Source: Leptoclinus maculatus
Lineage: Eukaryota; Chordata; Actinopteri; Perciformes; Stichaeidae
Assembly: GCA_032191485.1 (NCBI GenBank)
Contig: JAVDOI010000007.1
Span: 26,100,387-26,164,386, forward strand
Direction of reading: 5' to 3'
Length of the DNA stretch: 64,000 nucleotides
Shown here: positions 29,930 to 50,671 of the stretch, in pieces
Layout: each line of letters starts with the position of its first letter
How positions within the stretch are numbered: position 1 is the first letter of the stretch
Made by a program: the position numbers and the translations under genes
Notes under the pieces: generated by a model
Seen by the model: the letters and a program-made list of their open reading frames with translations, nothing else
What the model was told of the DNA's origin: nothing
Database searches by the model: none

Positions 29930-30071
29930 CACCGCAGGCCGCATGTCCAGCCGCGCATCAAGCAGCAGCAGCAGCTCCACGTCTAAAGCCTCCAGCGCTC
30001 GGAGTCGACAGAGTTCCTCTGCATCTGGGACGGACAGCTCCAGGGTTCAGAGCAGCAGACCCTGGAAATAA
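24713..30071 (+). CDS. cep41: Centrosomal protein of 41 kDa (CEP41/TSGA14)
   Basis: CEP41 sits at centrioles and the ciliary base and is needed for tubulin glutamylation of the axoneme; human mutations cause Joubert syndrome. Eleven exons join in phase: 24,713-24,745, 25,039-25,102, 25,192-25,239, 26,436-26,497, 26,813-26,882, 27,049-27,193, 28,825-28,991, 29,070-29,137, 29,245-29,359, 29,441-29,647 and 29,938-30,071. They give 370 residues (human about 373). The N-terminus [20 protein letters not shown] and the segment [20 protein letters not shown] are typical of the family. A rhodanese-like domain occupies about residues 165-280 ([18 protein letters not shown], then [13 protein letters not shown]). 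The position of a rhodanese catalytic Cys reads LFLLSGG, so the domain looks non-catalytic, as in the family. The tail is Ser-rich and ends in PWK. Confidence 0.96.
29875..29928. repeat. (GT)27 abutting the last cep41 acceptor
   Basis: Twenty-seven GT units followed by TCACCGCAG and exon 11, so the usual pyrimidine tract is nearly replaced by GU repeats in the pre-mRNA. Confidence 0.95.
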
Positions 30072-30244
30072 CCCCCCCACCCCCCCAACTACGCAGATGT
30101 ACACAAACAAACGTACCTCCAACACAAAGTCCATAACGAACATAACATTTAGTTTCATTGTAATACTGCGTTCTCTGTCACTTCTGGATCTATTGCGTCA
30201 GACTGAAGTATTTTCCCTTTGAAGCTTTTTTTTCTCTTGTATTT

Positions 30245-30250
30245 AATAAA
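30245..30250 (+). terminator. cep41 proximal poly(A) signal
   Basis: AATAAA 174 bases after the cep41 stop codon. It would give a short 3' UTR. Confidence 0.6.
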
Positions 30251-30671
30251 TGCTGAATATGTGAATGTTTGCACAGTGCCTCGTCTGTGAACCTGAGAAC
30301 CGATGGAGTTTTTTTTGCACTCGAATCCATTTTTCATGTCGCACTATTACAGATAATCACTTCATTCTGTTCAAATCTGTTCTTTTTCCGTTTTTGAAAC
30401 ATTATTTTGTCCTAAAAGGTCCAGCTTAACTCCATCAGTGTGACAGCCAACAACAAAAAAGTGGCATTCGTGAAATGAAGGACATGCTGGGAAACTATGT
30501 ATTACATGAGATGTAATTTATATAATGTCAAAGAGCTTGATCCATTTTGTAAAACTTAGAAAAGCTCTTCTGTATTTTTGTAATTTTTCTCCACATTGTC
30601 ATTGTTGTGATTCCTAAACTGACGGCCTTCATGAACAACCTTTTCAGACACTTATGCAGTTACGTGACTGC

Positions 30672-30702
<31 letters not shown>
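30672..30702. repeat. (TG)n in cep41 3' region
   Basis: Pure TG run of about 30 bases between the two poly(A) signals, possibly acting as a GU-rich downstream element. Confidence 0.9.
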
Positions 30703-30703
<1 letters not shown>

Positions 30704-31025
30704 ATTAAAGTAAGTTGCGATCACACTAACTGATGAGCCGACGCCTTCAGACAGACGGACGGATCGTTATCGCAGCGTCGCTGAAGGAAACGGGCTGTAA
30801 CCGAAGCACAAGCAGCACTTCAGTGACGGACGCATCGATAAACAGTATTGCTAATGTGTGGCCTTTGGATTTGTTGGCATGTTAGTGACTTATTGCGTTG
30901 ATCAGTTTCCTCTGGATTCACTCACACAGTCTCCTATAAGTGCATTTGTTGAAGATATGGACGACAGTCAGTCTTAACTCACATGAACAATCAGATCACA
31001 TGATTTTCTTTGTAAATTAATGTCA

Positions 31026-31031
31026 AATAAA
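31026..31031 (+). terminator. cep41 distal poly(A) signal
   Basis: AATAAA about 955 bases after the stop, followed by TG-rich sequence (tgtttgcggtgtcg). A likely end of the long 3' UTR form. Confidence 0.6.
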
Positions 31032-31460
31032 GTGTATAATTGTTTGCGGTGTCGTTTCCTCGTCTTAATGAGTCAGAAATGTTGACAGCAAATCTCAAAA
31101 GCAACTAAATGATTTATATTCAATGGCTTTTAATTAGGTCTTCTGTTGAGAGAGAGAGGCTGATGTAATTCAGTAGATGTAACATCCTCTTACTCTGATC
31201 ACATCTGGGTAAAAACAAATGTAAACAAGAAAAAAACGAAAATCTATAAGCATAAGATAAGATTGAGATAAAAAGTGACAGGATCAGGATGAGATAGGGA
31301 GAGATTTATACTCTGTATTTAGTTATTTATGGTTTAACATGTTACCAGGTCTGAGTAAAGAGAGGTTTAAAGGATGTGGAATAATACAGAAAGGTGTGAA
31401 ATACGGACATGTGTACCTAATTAAAAAGATTTGAAATCATGAAGTTCTCAAGTGTGCTTA

Positions 31461-31466
31461 TTTATT
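31461..31466 (-). terminator. cpa1 poly(A) signal
   Basis: TTTATT on the plus strand, that is AATAAA on the gene strand, about 150 bases past the cpa1 stop codon. The cep41 and cpa1 signals are only about 430 bp apart (convergent genes). Confidence 0.65.
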
Positions 31467-31614
31467 CGTCTGTGATTTTCATTGTCTGAAGAGTCATGAC
31501 GTATGCCGATGATGTGATATTAGTCTTGAAAATTCACTTTTTACAAATGACATTTGCCAACAATATCCTCTCCACAGGGACTTCCAATAGTGCTCACACA
31601 CACACACACACAGA

Positions 31615-34600
31615 TTAGTAGGTGTTCTTGGAGGTGTGGTCCATGATCACCATCAGAGCCAGCCATGTCTCCTGGGCAGTGGGGATGATCTGATTGGCCG
31701 GCAGGATGAAGCCGTAACGGCCAGTGTCCCTCAGCTCGAAGGTGTAGGAGTACTTGATGCCCTGGTTGTAGGTCCAGTCGATGGTGTTGCCGCTGGCTTG
31801 ATCTACGATTGAAACAGGTACTGTTTAGAGTATTTCTGTATAGAGATGGCAGCCATAATAGAGTGCTGCAGGGAGGACCTTTTGTTTTTGTAGGCCAACC
31901 AGGAAGTTAGCATCGCACTGGTTCAAAAAGACAATGGGATTCTCCATTGGATTTTGGATTATTGCAAAAAATGAAGTCTTTGGCAAACAATATTTATGAT
32001 ACTCTTTTACAAATGAACAAACTTTTCAGATTTTTGAAGGATAAATACAATCGTCAGCAGTAAAAAGATAACAGGCTAGAAACAAACTACACCAAGGTCG
32101 CATGACTTCACGTCACCACCACGAAAATAAGAAGTATAAAGACCACAGAAGACCACATTTCTTCTGGCTTTCATAGAAAAAACAGCGAAAAATGAGGGCT
32201 AACTGTCCGTAAGATATCGCAAGAACAGTTGTGTGAAGAAACGTTGAAACCAGTTTGTGGAATTGAAATACTTCCGACTTACAGATGGTGTTGATGATGC
32301 TGCCGTATGTGTACCTGGTACCGTACAGAGAAGCCAGGTCAGTGATGGCCTTCTTAGCCAGAGTGTCCTGTGGGAAGAGATTACCACAGTCACATATGAA
32401 CGTCTATTTATAGTTTCTCATATTGCTGTTGCATATGCTTACATTTCTGACATAACAGTAAAAACTACAACAAACTAATGAGCCCAGAGAAATCGGTTTT
32501 CCCAGTTTGATCATGAAAAATAATAGAAGTTCTGGGTAAAAAAAAAAGTCATAAAAGGCAAAGAGTGTGATTTCTACCAGCTCGGTCTGGTCCTTGACTG
32601 GAGTCCTGGTGTAGCCGTAGGGGTACATGAGCATCTGAGAGTAGGCATGGATGGAGACGAAGGCCTTGAAGTTACCGTGGGACTTCACAAAGTCCACAAT
32701 GGACTTGACCTCAGACTCAGAGTGAGCCACGGTTCCTCGGTAGGTCTCTGAGCAGGGGTTGCTGCTGGCACCAGCTTCTACACACAGAGATAACAACAGA
32801 GTCAGAATAAATACGTCCGTCTATAAATACCCTCTGAACACCCGCTGCCTTAGATACTAATACTCATGATACAAGCGTCTCCATAAAATACAAAGGGGCA
32901 AAAACATGACATGTGATCATCAAAGTATATTTGTTATATTTTTGATGTATTTTGAATTGTGTCATCTGCGTGTTGGTGAGCAATTTGAGGCAAATCTGTG
33001 TAAGTGTGCTGCCATTTTGGCCAGGGCTCTCTTAGAAGAAGACACATTTGGTACTTTGGGATCATCTAGTGGGAGTATCGAGCATGGCAATGGCAGACGG
33101 CAATTGATGTCACTAAAAAAAGTAATATTAAATACAGTTCAAATGTTTTTTTAAATGAGTAAAAATGTGTATTTTTAAGGGCTTTTTATCATTATGACAA
33201 ATTAGGGCCAGTGTACACAACAAATAATGATAATAATAATTACAGAGCCAGATGAAGAGGCTAATATTCAGAGAAAAAAAGTCGGAGTTTCAAAAATAAG
33301 TATTGAGGATGACATGTAGTGCCTTCGTCAATTTCAGACTTTACCTCCAAAACCAGCATCCCAGTTCCTGTTGGGGTCGACTCCCACACAGCTAGAGCCG
33401 GGGTTGGGCTTCCTGGTCTTACGCCACATACGGTTCTGGAATCATCAGAGTAGCTCATCACAATTTGTCACTTTTTAAATCACTGCATGTGTTGTATGTG
33501 TACTTTTGGGACCTCAACAGGGTCGAGAAGCCCTGTCGGAGCTTTAAAAAAAAAAAGTACCATGAATGAATATTGTCAATTAAAAATGTGAAAGTGGCAG
33601 GAAATCATTCTTAAATCAGTCAGTAAAAACAAACTAGCACTGAGAGACTCACTGAGTTGTGAGTGTAGTAGAAGCCATCGGGGTTGGTCACAATCTCCAC
33701 GAAGATGTCCATCTTGTCGAGGATGGCGGTGACAGCGGGGTCACGTCCATAATCAGTCACAATCTACTCACACAAATGTCAAGAACACGGTAGTCAGTGT
33801 GACGCCGGTCAGTGGTAAAAAGCTGCGGAGACAGTGAACAATGGGAGAATGGTCAAAAGCACCTTTTTGGCGAACCATGTGCCGCTGGCCTGAGTGACCC
33901 ACTCTCTGGAGTGGATTCCAGTGTCGATCCAGATGGCGGGACGGTTGGTTCCACCGGTGCTGAACTACGGGAAAAGGAAAGTAGCAGTCAAACTACGAGT
34001 AAACTTTTTTCATTTGTTTATTATTTAACATCTCATGTCAGCGTGAACAAATGCTCAACTTATCCACAACCCTTTATGAAGAACAATGGTTTGTTCTATT
34101 TGTGGTTGTTCATTTATTTTATTTTTTTAATTGATTTAATAAATAAATTGTTTTGTTTACCTTGAGCACATTCAGGTCACGACCCTGGTAGCTCTGACCG
34201 ATCACAATCTTGCTGACCAGGTTGGGATTCTCAGCCACCAGCATGTCCTGGAAACTGTAGATCTAAACCAAAGAGAAAAGTCGGTTTAGACAGAGTACAC
34301 ACGTACACACGTGTAGTGCAAATCACTTCTGAGAACGTATGAAATTATATTTTATGATATATCAAAAACCTACGTAACAAAGAAATTCTGATAAAATGGC
34401 CAATGTATGCTGTTTTACTCATTCAAAAACATATATATACACAAAGTACTACAATATACTACAAGTACTACCATAATTTCACCGGACTACCTTGCCTAGC
34501 TTGCTGAGCCCCCGACAAGCGGCAGAAAATAGATGGACTTTTAATTTTGCATGCGTTTGTTCCCAAACATGTATCGGGTGGACTCGTGAAGTTTTGGTGA

Positions 34601-35849
34601 ATTATATTAGTTGCAGGATTATTGCCCCATTTGGTTTCAAGTCGTTTTATTAGTCTCTCTAGTGATATGTGACATAAAAAGATTTTTCACTTCCTCAAAA
34701 ATCAATCATAACAATAAACATACAATGAATGCAATTGTTAAAATCAGACACTATAAAGCAAATTATCATTATCTTATATATGAATGCTACAAACATCATC
34801 CTGATTTGTTTTTATTTGATTACGTTAGAACCAAGAATTGAGTCGAAATGTATTTAATAACAGTTGTCTGGTATTAATACTTTGAGTGAGTGTGCGTACT
34901 GACCTCGTTGATGGGGTGGTACCTGGAGAAGTCAAAGCTGTCCGTGTTTCTGGGCTCAGCGACACGAGCAGCAGAGTCCATCTCCTCCTGCTCCTCATCC
35001 AGCATCGCCTGCAGGATAACAACATTTGAGTACAGCACATATAACATGCATTTATAGTTTGGGCCGGGAATCTGCTTCAGACTCCCGAAACGCTCAAATT
35101 CTAAGCACAGTGGATTTAGTTCTGTTTGCAGGTCTCGTACCTGAAGGTCTTTGATCATGATGGAGTACTCGATTTCCAGACTCTCCAGGTGGATTTTGAC
35201 GGACTGCAGGCTGTGGAAGGGAACTCTGATATCCACGGGAGTCGCCACATCGGTCACCCCCCTCCAGAAGTCCAGCTGGAAGAAAACACAGATATCATAC
35301 AACATATCAAGTCCTCAGAACAACGGTTTAACTCTCACTTATTTGAAGATTTGTGTTGTTATTTAGAATTAGTGTTAGTGGGGAATAACTGACCTCAAAC
35401 TCGACCATGTCCTCCAGGTCCTTGATAAGAGCCAGCTGGACTTCATCCTTTGCAGTGATGCGAAGCACCTGATGACTGTAAAAAGAACCACAATGTTTTA
35501 CATCCTTTGACTCAACTCAGACCGCCCAGACCCAGAGAGAAGTTGGCTCACATGGGGTGAAGTAAGATTGACACTTCTCTGCTGAAACTTCCTCAGAAAA
35601 ATAAAAGCCACTGCATTTATTATAAAACTGGACTTTATCTGAAGCAAGTTTACATTGGCAGCTATCAACTGTTGCCTTTGTTTTAAAATAATAAATATTA
35701 TAGGTGCTACATATGGAGTCATTATTAGTGCACATGCCTGCACACGTACAGATCACTCTCAGTGTCTCTGGCGGACCCACTTACCCCTCAAACGTCTCCT
35801 TGCCGAGAACGGCCACAAACAGCGCGGCGAGTGCGAGCAGCCCCCTCAT
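31615..35849 (-). CDS. cpa1: Procarboxypeptidase A1, secreted zinc protease
   Basis: This pancreatic zymogen removes aromatic and aliphatic C-terminal residues in the gut. Eleven minus-strand exons join in phase: 35,785-35,849, 35,394-35,475, 35,141-35,275, 34,904-35,008, 34,161-34,262, 33,863-33,964, 33,653-33,763, 33,345-33,435, 32,578-32,777, 32,283-32,367 and 31,615-31,802. They give 421 residues (human 419). Residues 1-16 ([16 protein letters not shown]) are a signal peptide, and an activation peptide runs to about 112. Zinc ligands are visible in TGIHSREW (His, Glu) and VSIHAYSQ (His). Substrate binding comes from VDPNRNW and IYQASG, and the catalytic Glu is in FELRDTG. Ile in NTIDW and Thr before FEL are the A1-type rather than A2-type specificity residues. 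The Cys pair of SSCVGV and SSNPCSE is kept. It is the only carboxypeptidase seen here; mammals have several at this locus. Confidence 0.96.
34497..34537. repeat. Short relic resembling fish LINE tails
   Basis: The string 'gcccccgacaagcggcagaa' followed by 'aatagatgga' within cpa1 intron 4 resembles the 3' tails common in fish LINE-type repeats. Too short to classify; recognition is from memory of such tails. Confidence 0.3.
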
Positions 35850-35890
35850 CCTGATCCAGTGGTGTGAACCTGGCGGGGCCCAAACACAGG

Positions 35891-35898
35891 CTTTTATG
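35891..35898 (-). promoter_or_regulatory. cpa1 TATA-like box
   Basis: CATAAAAG on the gene strand, about 45 bases upstream of the ATG at 35,849. That predicts a very short 5' UTR, as is usual in pancreatic enzyme genes. Confidence 0.6.
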
Positions 35899-35968
35899 GC
35901 CGAGCGTACCGGGGGGTCACGTGTTCAAACCCACAACCTTGCTTAAGGTGAACCGAGGTGTGTTTCAA

Positions 35969-35986
35969 CGGCTGGTCCGTTTCCCA
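35969..35986 (+). promoter_or_regulatory. PTF1-like site upstream of cpa1
   Basis: CGGCTG, five bases, then TTTCCCA. The acinar factor PTF1 binds an E-box (CACCTG type) plus TTTCCC with this spacing. The E-box here has a CG where CA is expected. It lies about 70 bases upstream of the TATA-like box. Confidence 0.3.
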
Positions 35987-38640
35987 CGCCAGCGTGGAGA
36001 TAGCGGAACACAAGTTGCACCGTGGTTGTTGCACCGTGCATGTTTACGACATTTAAACTTGTGTTCAGTTTACGAAGTCTGCCCGGTTTTGGTTTTTGGT
36101 TCCGTCTGTCTGTAGAGTCCATTAAGGTTAATTATTTTTGTGATGAGCTGTTTTATCCATTAATTTATAATATGTTAGAAAATTCACAAGATTACAGAAC
36201 AAAGTGCTTGCTTTGTCTAAAACTATACATTTATTCAGTTTATGATTATACAAAACAGAGAAAAGCGGCAAAACCTCACATTTAAGAAGCTAGAACCAGA
36301 GAATATTTCATGTATTTTATATGTAAAGTAGTATTTTTTCTTTATTGGCAAGAGGATTTACAGAAAACAATTACCAATACTTTACCTCACACATGTTTTA
36401 CCAGTTATACATCACAACACATGTATCTTGCTGTAATATTTGAACATTGTTTCATAGATTTTCCCTCCTCAATAAATGTGGCTCTATTCTTTGTTGTCAG
36501 ACTTTAGGAGCTTTTACTTTCCTATTACTCAATATGGTAAAGTTTTAATGATTCTTTGTTTGTTTTACGCCATCTGACCTTCACAATATGTCTTTATCTC
36601 AGCACTAGATGTTGTCACTGTGTCACTTTTTTCCTGTAAATGTTGTGAGAATATCTACAGAATGAAGATATGAAAAGAAAACACACAATGAACTTGTCTT
36701 AGTTCTGAATTGACAGCTCAAGATGGAGTCTCACTGCTCAACAGGAAGCCGCCGGCGTCCACCGGGTGTTCCAGCTTCCTCTTTGTTGTCTTTTGTCGGG
36801 GGGGGCGAGACCGCAATCAGCAAGCAGCTAAATTGAAAGCAGCTTTTTGGATATGCGTGTACTGTGAACTCAACATGTTGGCAGTACAAGACCGATTATG
36901 ACACAACTTGAGATGTCAGAGTGCAAGAATTCACATCTGGTGCGTTCGCATGGTTTTGTTTCAAAATCTGACATCTAGCCAAAACAATATGTGGCTTCTA
37001 CTTCTAAAAGAGCCACATTTCAGAAGGCATGAGAATGTTTAATCATTGAGCAACGGACTTCAGATAACATTTTAAAATGACTGAAAAATCGAATTCTCTC
37101 CTCATATCGATTCCTTCTTCTGTCCAAAATATTCATCGCACACCTGAGCATGAACTCATGAACATTACTCACTAATTAGAAGTCCCTCCGCTGCACACGT
37201 CCAGTCTGTGTTATGCAACCCAGCTGATAAGGACATTGCAGAGGAAAAGTATATAAGTAATAAGAGACGGAAGCCAAAATCAGGTGTGGAAAACACCTGC
37301 GGGAGAGTTTGTGATTCACAGAGACTTACGGTAAAGCAGACAGCGTGTCCGTCCACGCCCATGTGTCCCGCTGAAGTGTCCTTGAGCGGGATGGCGAGCT
37401 CCTACCTGCCCGGTTTAGGCATCAGTGAGGGAATCGGCCAAGGGCACAAAACACAGACGTGTATAAAGTCTGTTTTGGTCACAATGAAACAGCATTTTGA
37501 GAATATTTAACTTCCTTATTTTGATGTAATCTTTTTCTGCTCAAACATGTAGTCAATAATTATTTGTGACATGGGACTGTCTTAAATGAGTTATGTGACA
37601 TCGATAAATACTAAAATTAATAGAATTTGTACTTGTTTCATTCACTGTACTCAGACTAATACCTCTTTATAAAACTACAATACATGTTTTTACTGTGAGG
37701 TGATGTTTCTGATCGGGTCTTGGGAGCCACCTACAGTCCAGACTCAAGGTGTGAGAAACCTAAACAGCACATTCAATGTGAAAGTACATATTTTACCTTT
37801 AGATTTCTGATTTCGTGGAAAAGACTTCTTGACTGCACAGACTAAAGGTCAAAAGATAAGGTAATCCAGAGTGTCTACAGACTGTTGCAGCCACACGATG
37901 TGGCTCAAGCTGATATGGTGGGTTTATTTTTAGACATCATATCCATTGTTCTTAAGTTTGAACTATGTCATATGTCCATTTTCAGATACCTTTTACGCAT
38001 TAAAGGCTGCAGGTCACGGCATCGCAATGAGGTTCAATGAAGTGTTGGATACTGCAGAAGAAATGACGACATCCCTGGAGACGGACGAAACAGTTTATAG
38101 ATGCTGAAACATACTAAATAAAATCTGTATTACAGATGTTGATAGATTGCATGGATCACAGCATCCACACTCATCAAACCCGGTCCTTCTGACAGAATAC
38201 ACCATCTGACCTGTCAGGGTGTGACAGCGTTGTTTCCTTTAGAGAAGGCCAACAACAGTTCACAGGGGAAGTTGCAAACCACATTGTTTCCTGTCAGTGA
38301 GGCAACAGCTGTTTGACAGGAGTTTCATTCAGAACCACCAAACATCAGATCACAAAACAAAACAGCTGTTGTTGTGTCTCTCTGTGTGTGTCCAATTCAA
38401 ATTAAAATGTGCATACTGCATTCAAAAATGTATGTTATTAAAACAAAGACACATTTCACCACATTTATTGACATCTTTCTCTCTCTCTCTCTTTTTTATA
38501 CAATATGTCATGACATCATGACACGGACAGTATAAAGAAAACACTTCGGTAGATAAAACAAATCTTGAATCAGTGCCCACTAAAACAGGTTGAATCTGTC
38601 AAAACGGTCTAAACACCATCATATCCTTTGTGTGACAAGA

Positions 38641-38830
38641 ACACGCCCCCTCTGCTCTCCGATTGGTCGTCCTGCGCTCTATTGCCCACTTTCTCTATTC
38701 CTATTGGTCAATATGAAGATCTATCATAGCGGAAGTCCCCCCTTTGAAATCAATGAAAAGTGAACGGGACCTCCAAAGTGAGAGCAGCGTCAAGCTCGAG
38801 AGAAAACGTAAACGTGTTTCTGGAAGTAAG
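38641..38830. promoter_or_regulatory. Possible promoter patch with two CCAAT boxes
   Basis: GATTGGTC and TATTGGTC (inverted CCAAT) near 38,660 and 38,701, then a GC-richer stretch ending in GGAA|GTAAGG, a donor-like sequence. It could be an upstream promoter and non-coding first exon of tes or of a non-coding RNA, or part of a repeat. Confidence 0.2.
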
Positions 38831-39351
38831 GAATCTGTATTTTCAAAGTAAAATAAAGAAAACTGCCTGAATCACAACTGTTATACTCCTTTTACCATAC
38901 GTGCAGTTTTCATGATATGCAAGTTAATAACGGTCTAAAGTGACCGTGTGGTTTAGTAGGCAGTTTTGTGTCAATTTTATCCTTATTAGTGGTATTGTGT
39001 GTTTTTATTTTAACCTGATATAATATATTTTCTTTCTTATTTTATGGGTTTAACAAAGCTATTTTTCTGTGGATCAAATGTATTCAATCTGCCACTATTA
39101 GACCATCAAAATATCTTTAATTGACACTCTCATAACTAACATAAAATAACTATAACACCATTACACTGTTGGTTTATTTTGTGTGGTTTAACCTTTGCAC
39201 TACTGTTTAGTTAGTTAATTTAATATTGTTATATTTCATTGTATATACTGTGCATTTTAGATCTACTATTTTACTCTGTTATTCTTATTGTAGATATTGT
39301 GCATTTGATATTTGCATTTGGTATTTAATATTTGTACTCTGTTATTTTCAT

Positions 39352-39419
<68 letters not shown>
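39352..39419. repeat. (CTAT)n tetranucleotide microsatellite
   Basis: About 17 CTAT units upstream of tes. Confidence 0.95.
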
Positions 39420-39898
39420 GCTGTTAATTTACATAATATTTCCACTCCCTTGTAAAAAAAACCTCTCTTTACTTATTATTATTTAAAATATTATTGTATA
39501 TTTAAAATGATCTCTCTGTCTCTTATACATTTTACTTTTGCCCCACATAAAATCTCTTGATTCTTGGTTTTCATGATGTTATTAGTCAAATAGTTTGTTA
39601 GATAATTAGTTACAGAACAGTTTGTATAACGATATTCCAAAAGGTAAACCTTGCGTACAAGCGTTTTATTTTGAAAGCGCTGACCGGAAACCATTTAGAC
39701 GAATCTGTTTAACTTGACACCAGTGTTTAGCAGGACCTCCGAGGAAAAGAACCGGAGAGTGAACCGGGCTGTTGTAGTATTTCTCCGGTCCGTTTTCTGT
39801 CACTTTTGGGTTTTTGACAGTTTGTTTTTAGCAGCGGCTCATCTCTTCGCTTTGTTTTTGACCGAGTAAACGTCGCACTGACGAACCAAAATAAAAAA

Positions 39899-48910
<9,012 letters not shown>

Positions 48911-49422
48911 AAGAAGGGCCAACGCATCTCCCCTACCGTCTCCGCCACAACCACTTGTGAAACCAGGATGGGGCTTCGGGCTGAGACGAGAACCGGAGCG
49001 GGAAAAACAAAGAAAACACTGGTGCAGCTGCACATGGGGGGAGGGGTGGGTTTTGGTTGCGTTGACATAGAGTGCCTGACGTCTCTAATACAGAGACGTA
49101 CAACAATAGTTAGTCCATTTGGGTTTCTTTGTCCATAACAGAACCAGATCACAGTATTCATAAATCCGTCGCATCACTTTATCTGCCTTAAAATCAGTCC
49201 TCTTCCTTCAACAAGTACTTTTGTTGCACTGTGTTTTCTTACTGATGAGATTCATTTTGTATCGGGTGTCTTTAATGGTATTGGTGCTGTTCTACTCCTC
49301 TAGAACCTACTGTTGATTTAATACGACACCTTTTACTGAAACTACTGAGACTCTCCTCTATGCAGCACTATCAGGTTTGGGGTCGCTTTGCTTCCACTGC
49401 ACTGTATACCAGATCAAACTGA

Positions 49423-49428
49423 ATTAAA
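49423..49428 (+). terminator. tes poly(A) signal, proximal candidate
   Basis: ATTAAA about 510 bases after the tes stop. Confidence 0.4.
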
Positions 49429-49846
49429 GTCATGATGAAAATGTTCAAGAAATTCAACTTCCTTCATTTCATTGAGAGATTTTGAAGTAAATGGCCAAAA
49501 AACAATGTGAAAAGCGTCCAGTGTACACCATCAGTTACCAGTTCATGAGGTAGACCTGCCCTGTAATTCAGTGGTGGTCTACTGGATAGGCAGGTGTAAG
49601 ACAGATATGTCTAATACCGTGAGTATATTAATGTGGATAAACAAGGATGTTTGATTGCATTATCATCTAATGAACTGGTAACACTGTGCATCCACTTAGA
49701 TCATCCAAAGGGGTCCTGATGGATATAAACACTGTACGGTTGTTGTGTAGGAATGAAGGCACGGTCCCCCGAGGACTTGATGAATTCAGGAAAAACAGTG
49801 GAAACTGCTTCACATGAAACCGTTTTGTGTCTCTTCCATTTCACCC

Positions 49847-49852
49847 AATAAA
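49847..49852 (+). terminator. tes poly(A) signal, distal candidate
   Basis: AATAAA about 940 bases after the tes stop, followed by a T-rich run and then unrelated intergenic sequence. Confidence 0.5.
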
Positions 49853-50487
49853 CTGCACTTTAAAATCTTTTTTTTTTCTTGTAAATATATACCTGATCAA
49901 CAACACAGTGACTTTGTTCCACTTCCACAGCTGTGGTCCTCCCACACAGGTGTTCACACGTCTGCTTGATTTAAACATTCCTTTGCACCTGTTTCAGCAT
50001 CAGAACAGACCCGGATGGTCTAGTGAAGGCGTGGCAGCTGAAGCGCTCCACGACACCCGGGTAGTGCAGTGAAGTCATGGAGAAGTGTGACACACCCCCC
50101 CCCCCCCCCTTTGATCATTGGCATTCTTTCACCACAGCCAGTGAAAGCACAGGTGAAACCAATAACAGTGAGCCAGCGTGCAACACAGCCACTGGAAGAG
50201 GCTTATTAAAACGGAGCACAGCCGTTGGTAATGTCAGTAATTACACCTGAGCTTTTCCTGCTGCGACATGTCCTCTGGTGAAAAAGGCTCTCTTGGTGTA
50301 ATTAGTGTGCTGACCTCACGTCATCCCCATCACGGCTTTAACCCGAGCAGAGATCTAATCGGCGTTAACTGAAAACACCTGTGTGGGTGCTCGGGGCCTT
50401 TGATACTGCTAATTGAGACGCTGTGTCATTGTCATGGTGTACTGGCTACAAGTACAGCTAGACGTAATGTAACAGGAAATGATGCGT

Positions 50488-50671
50488 CGGGGCGGGGCTA
50501 CCTTGTGATTGACAGCTACCAGAGATGTATACGGCGTCTCAAAGTTCAAATATGGTCACTTCACTTCAGTTGCAAAAAACAAAATGGCGACGGCCAAAAT
50601 GCCAAACTCGAGCACTTCAAAACCGCGGTCCACATCACGACTACTTCCACCTCTTATATACAGTCTATGAT
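50488..50671. repeat. Dispersed repeat family 2, copy
   Basis: Begins 'ggggcggggctaccttgtga', passes 'tatacggcgtctc', 'caaatatggtcacttc' and 'cgacggccaaaatgcc', and ends 'tacagtctatga'. The first four strings recur in order at 59,718-59,922. No coding capacity. Confidence 0.8.

Larger units (their letters stand above)
36000..39700. other. cpa1-tes intergenic region
   Basis: Divergent intergenic space between cpa1 (minus) and tes (plus), about 4 kb between start codons. It is AT-rich and holds no recognisable exon. It contains a CCAAT-rich patch at 38,660-38,830 and a tetranucleotide repeat at 39,352. TATA-like strings at 37,249 and 37,460 lack any coding sequence nearby. Confidence 0.6.

Noticed and set aside
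37249..37470. TATA-like strings TATATAAG and TGTATAAAG
   Set aside because: No coding sequence or other promoter elements follow on either strand.
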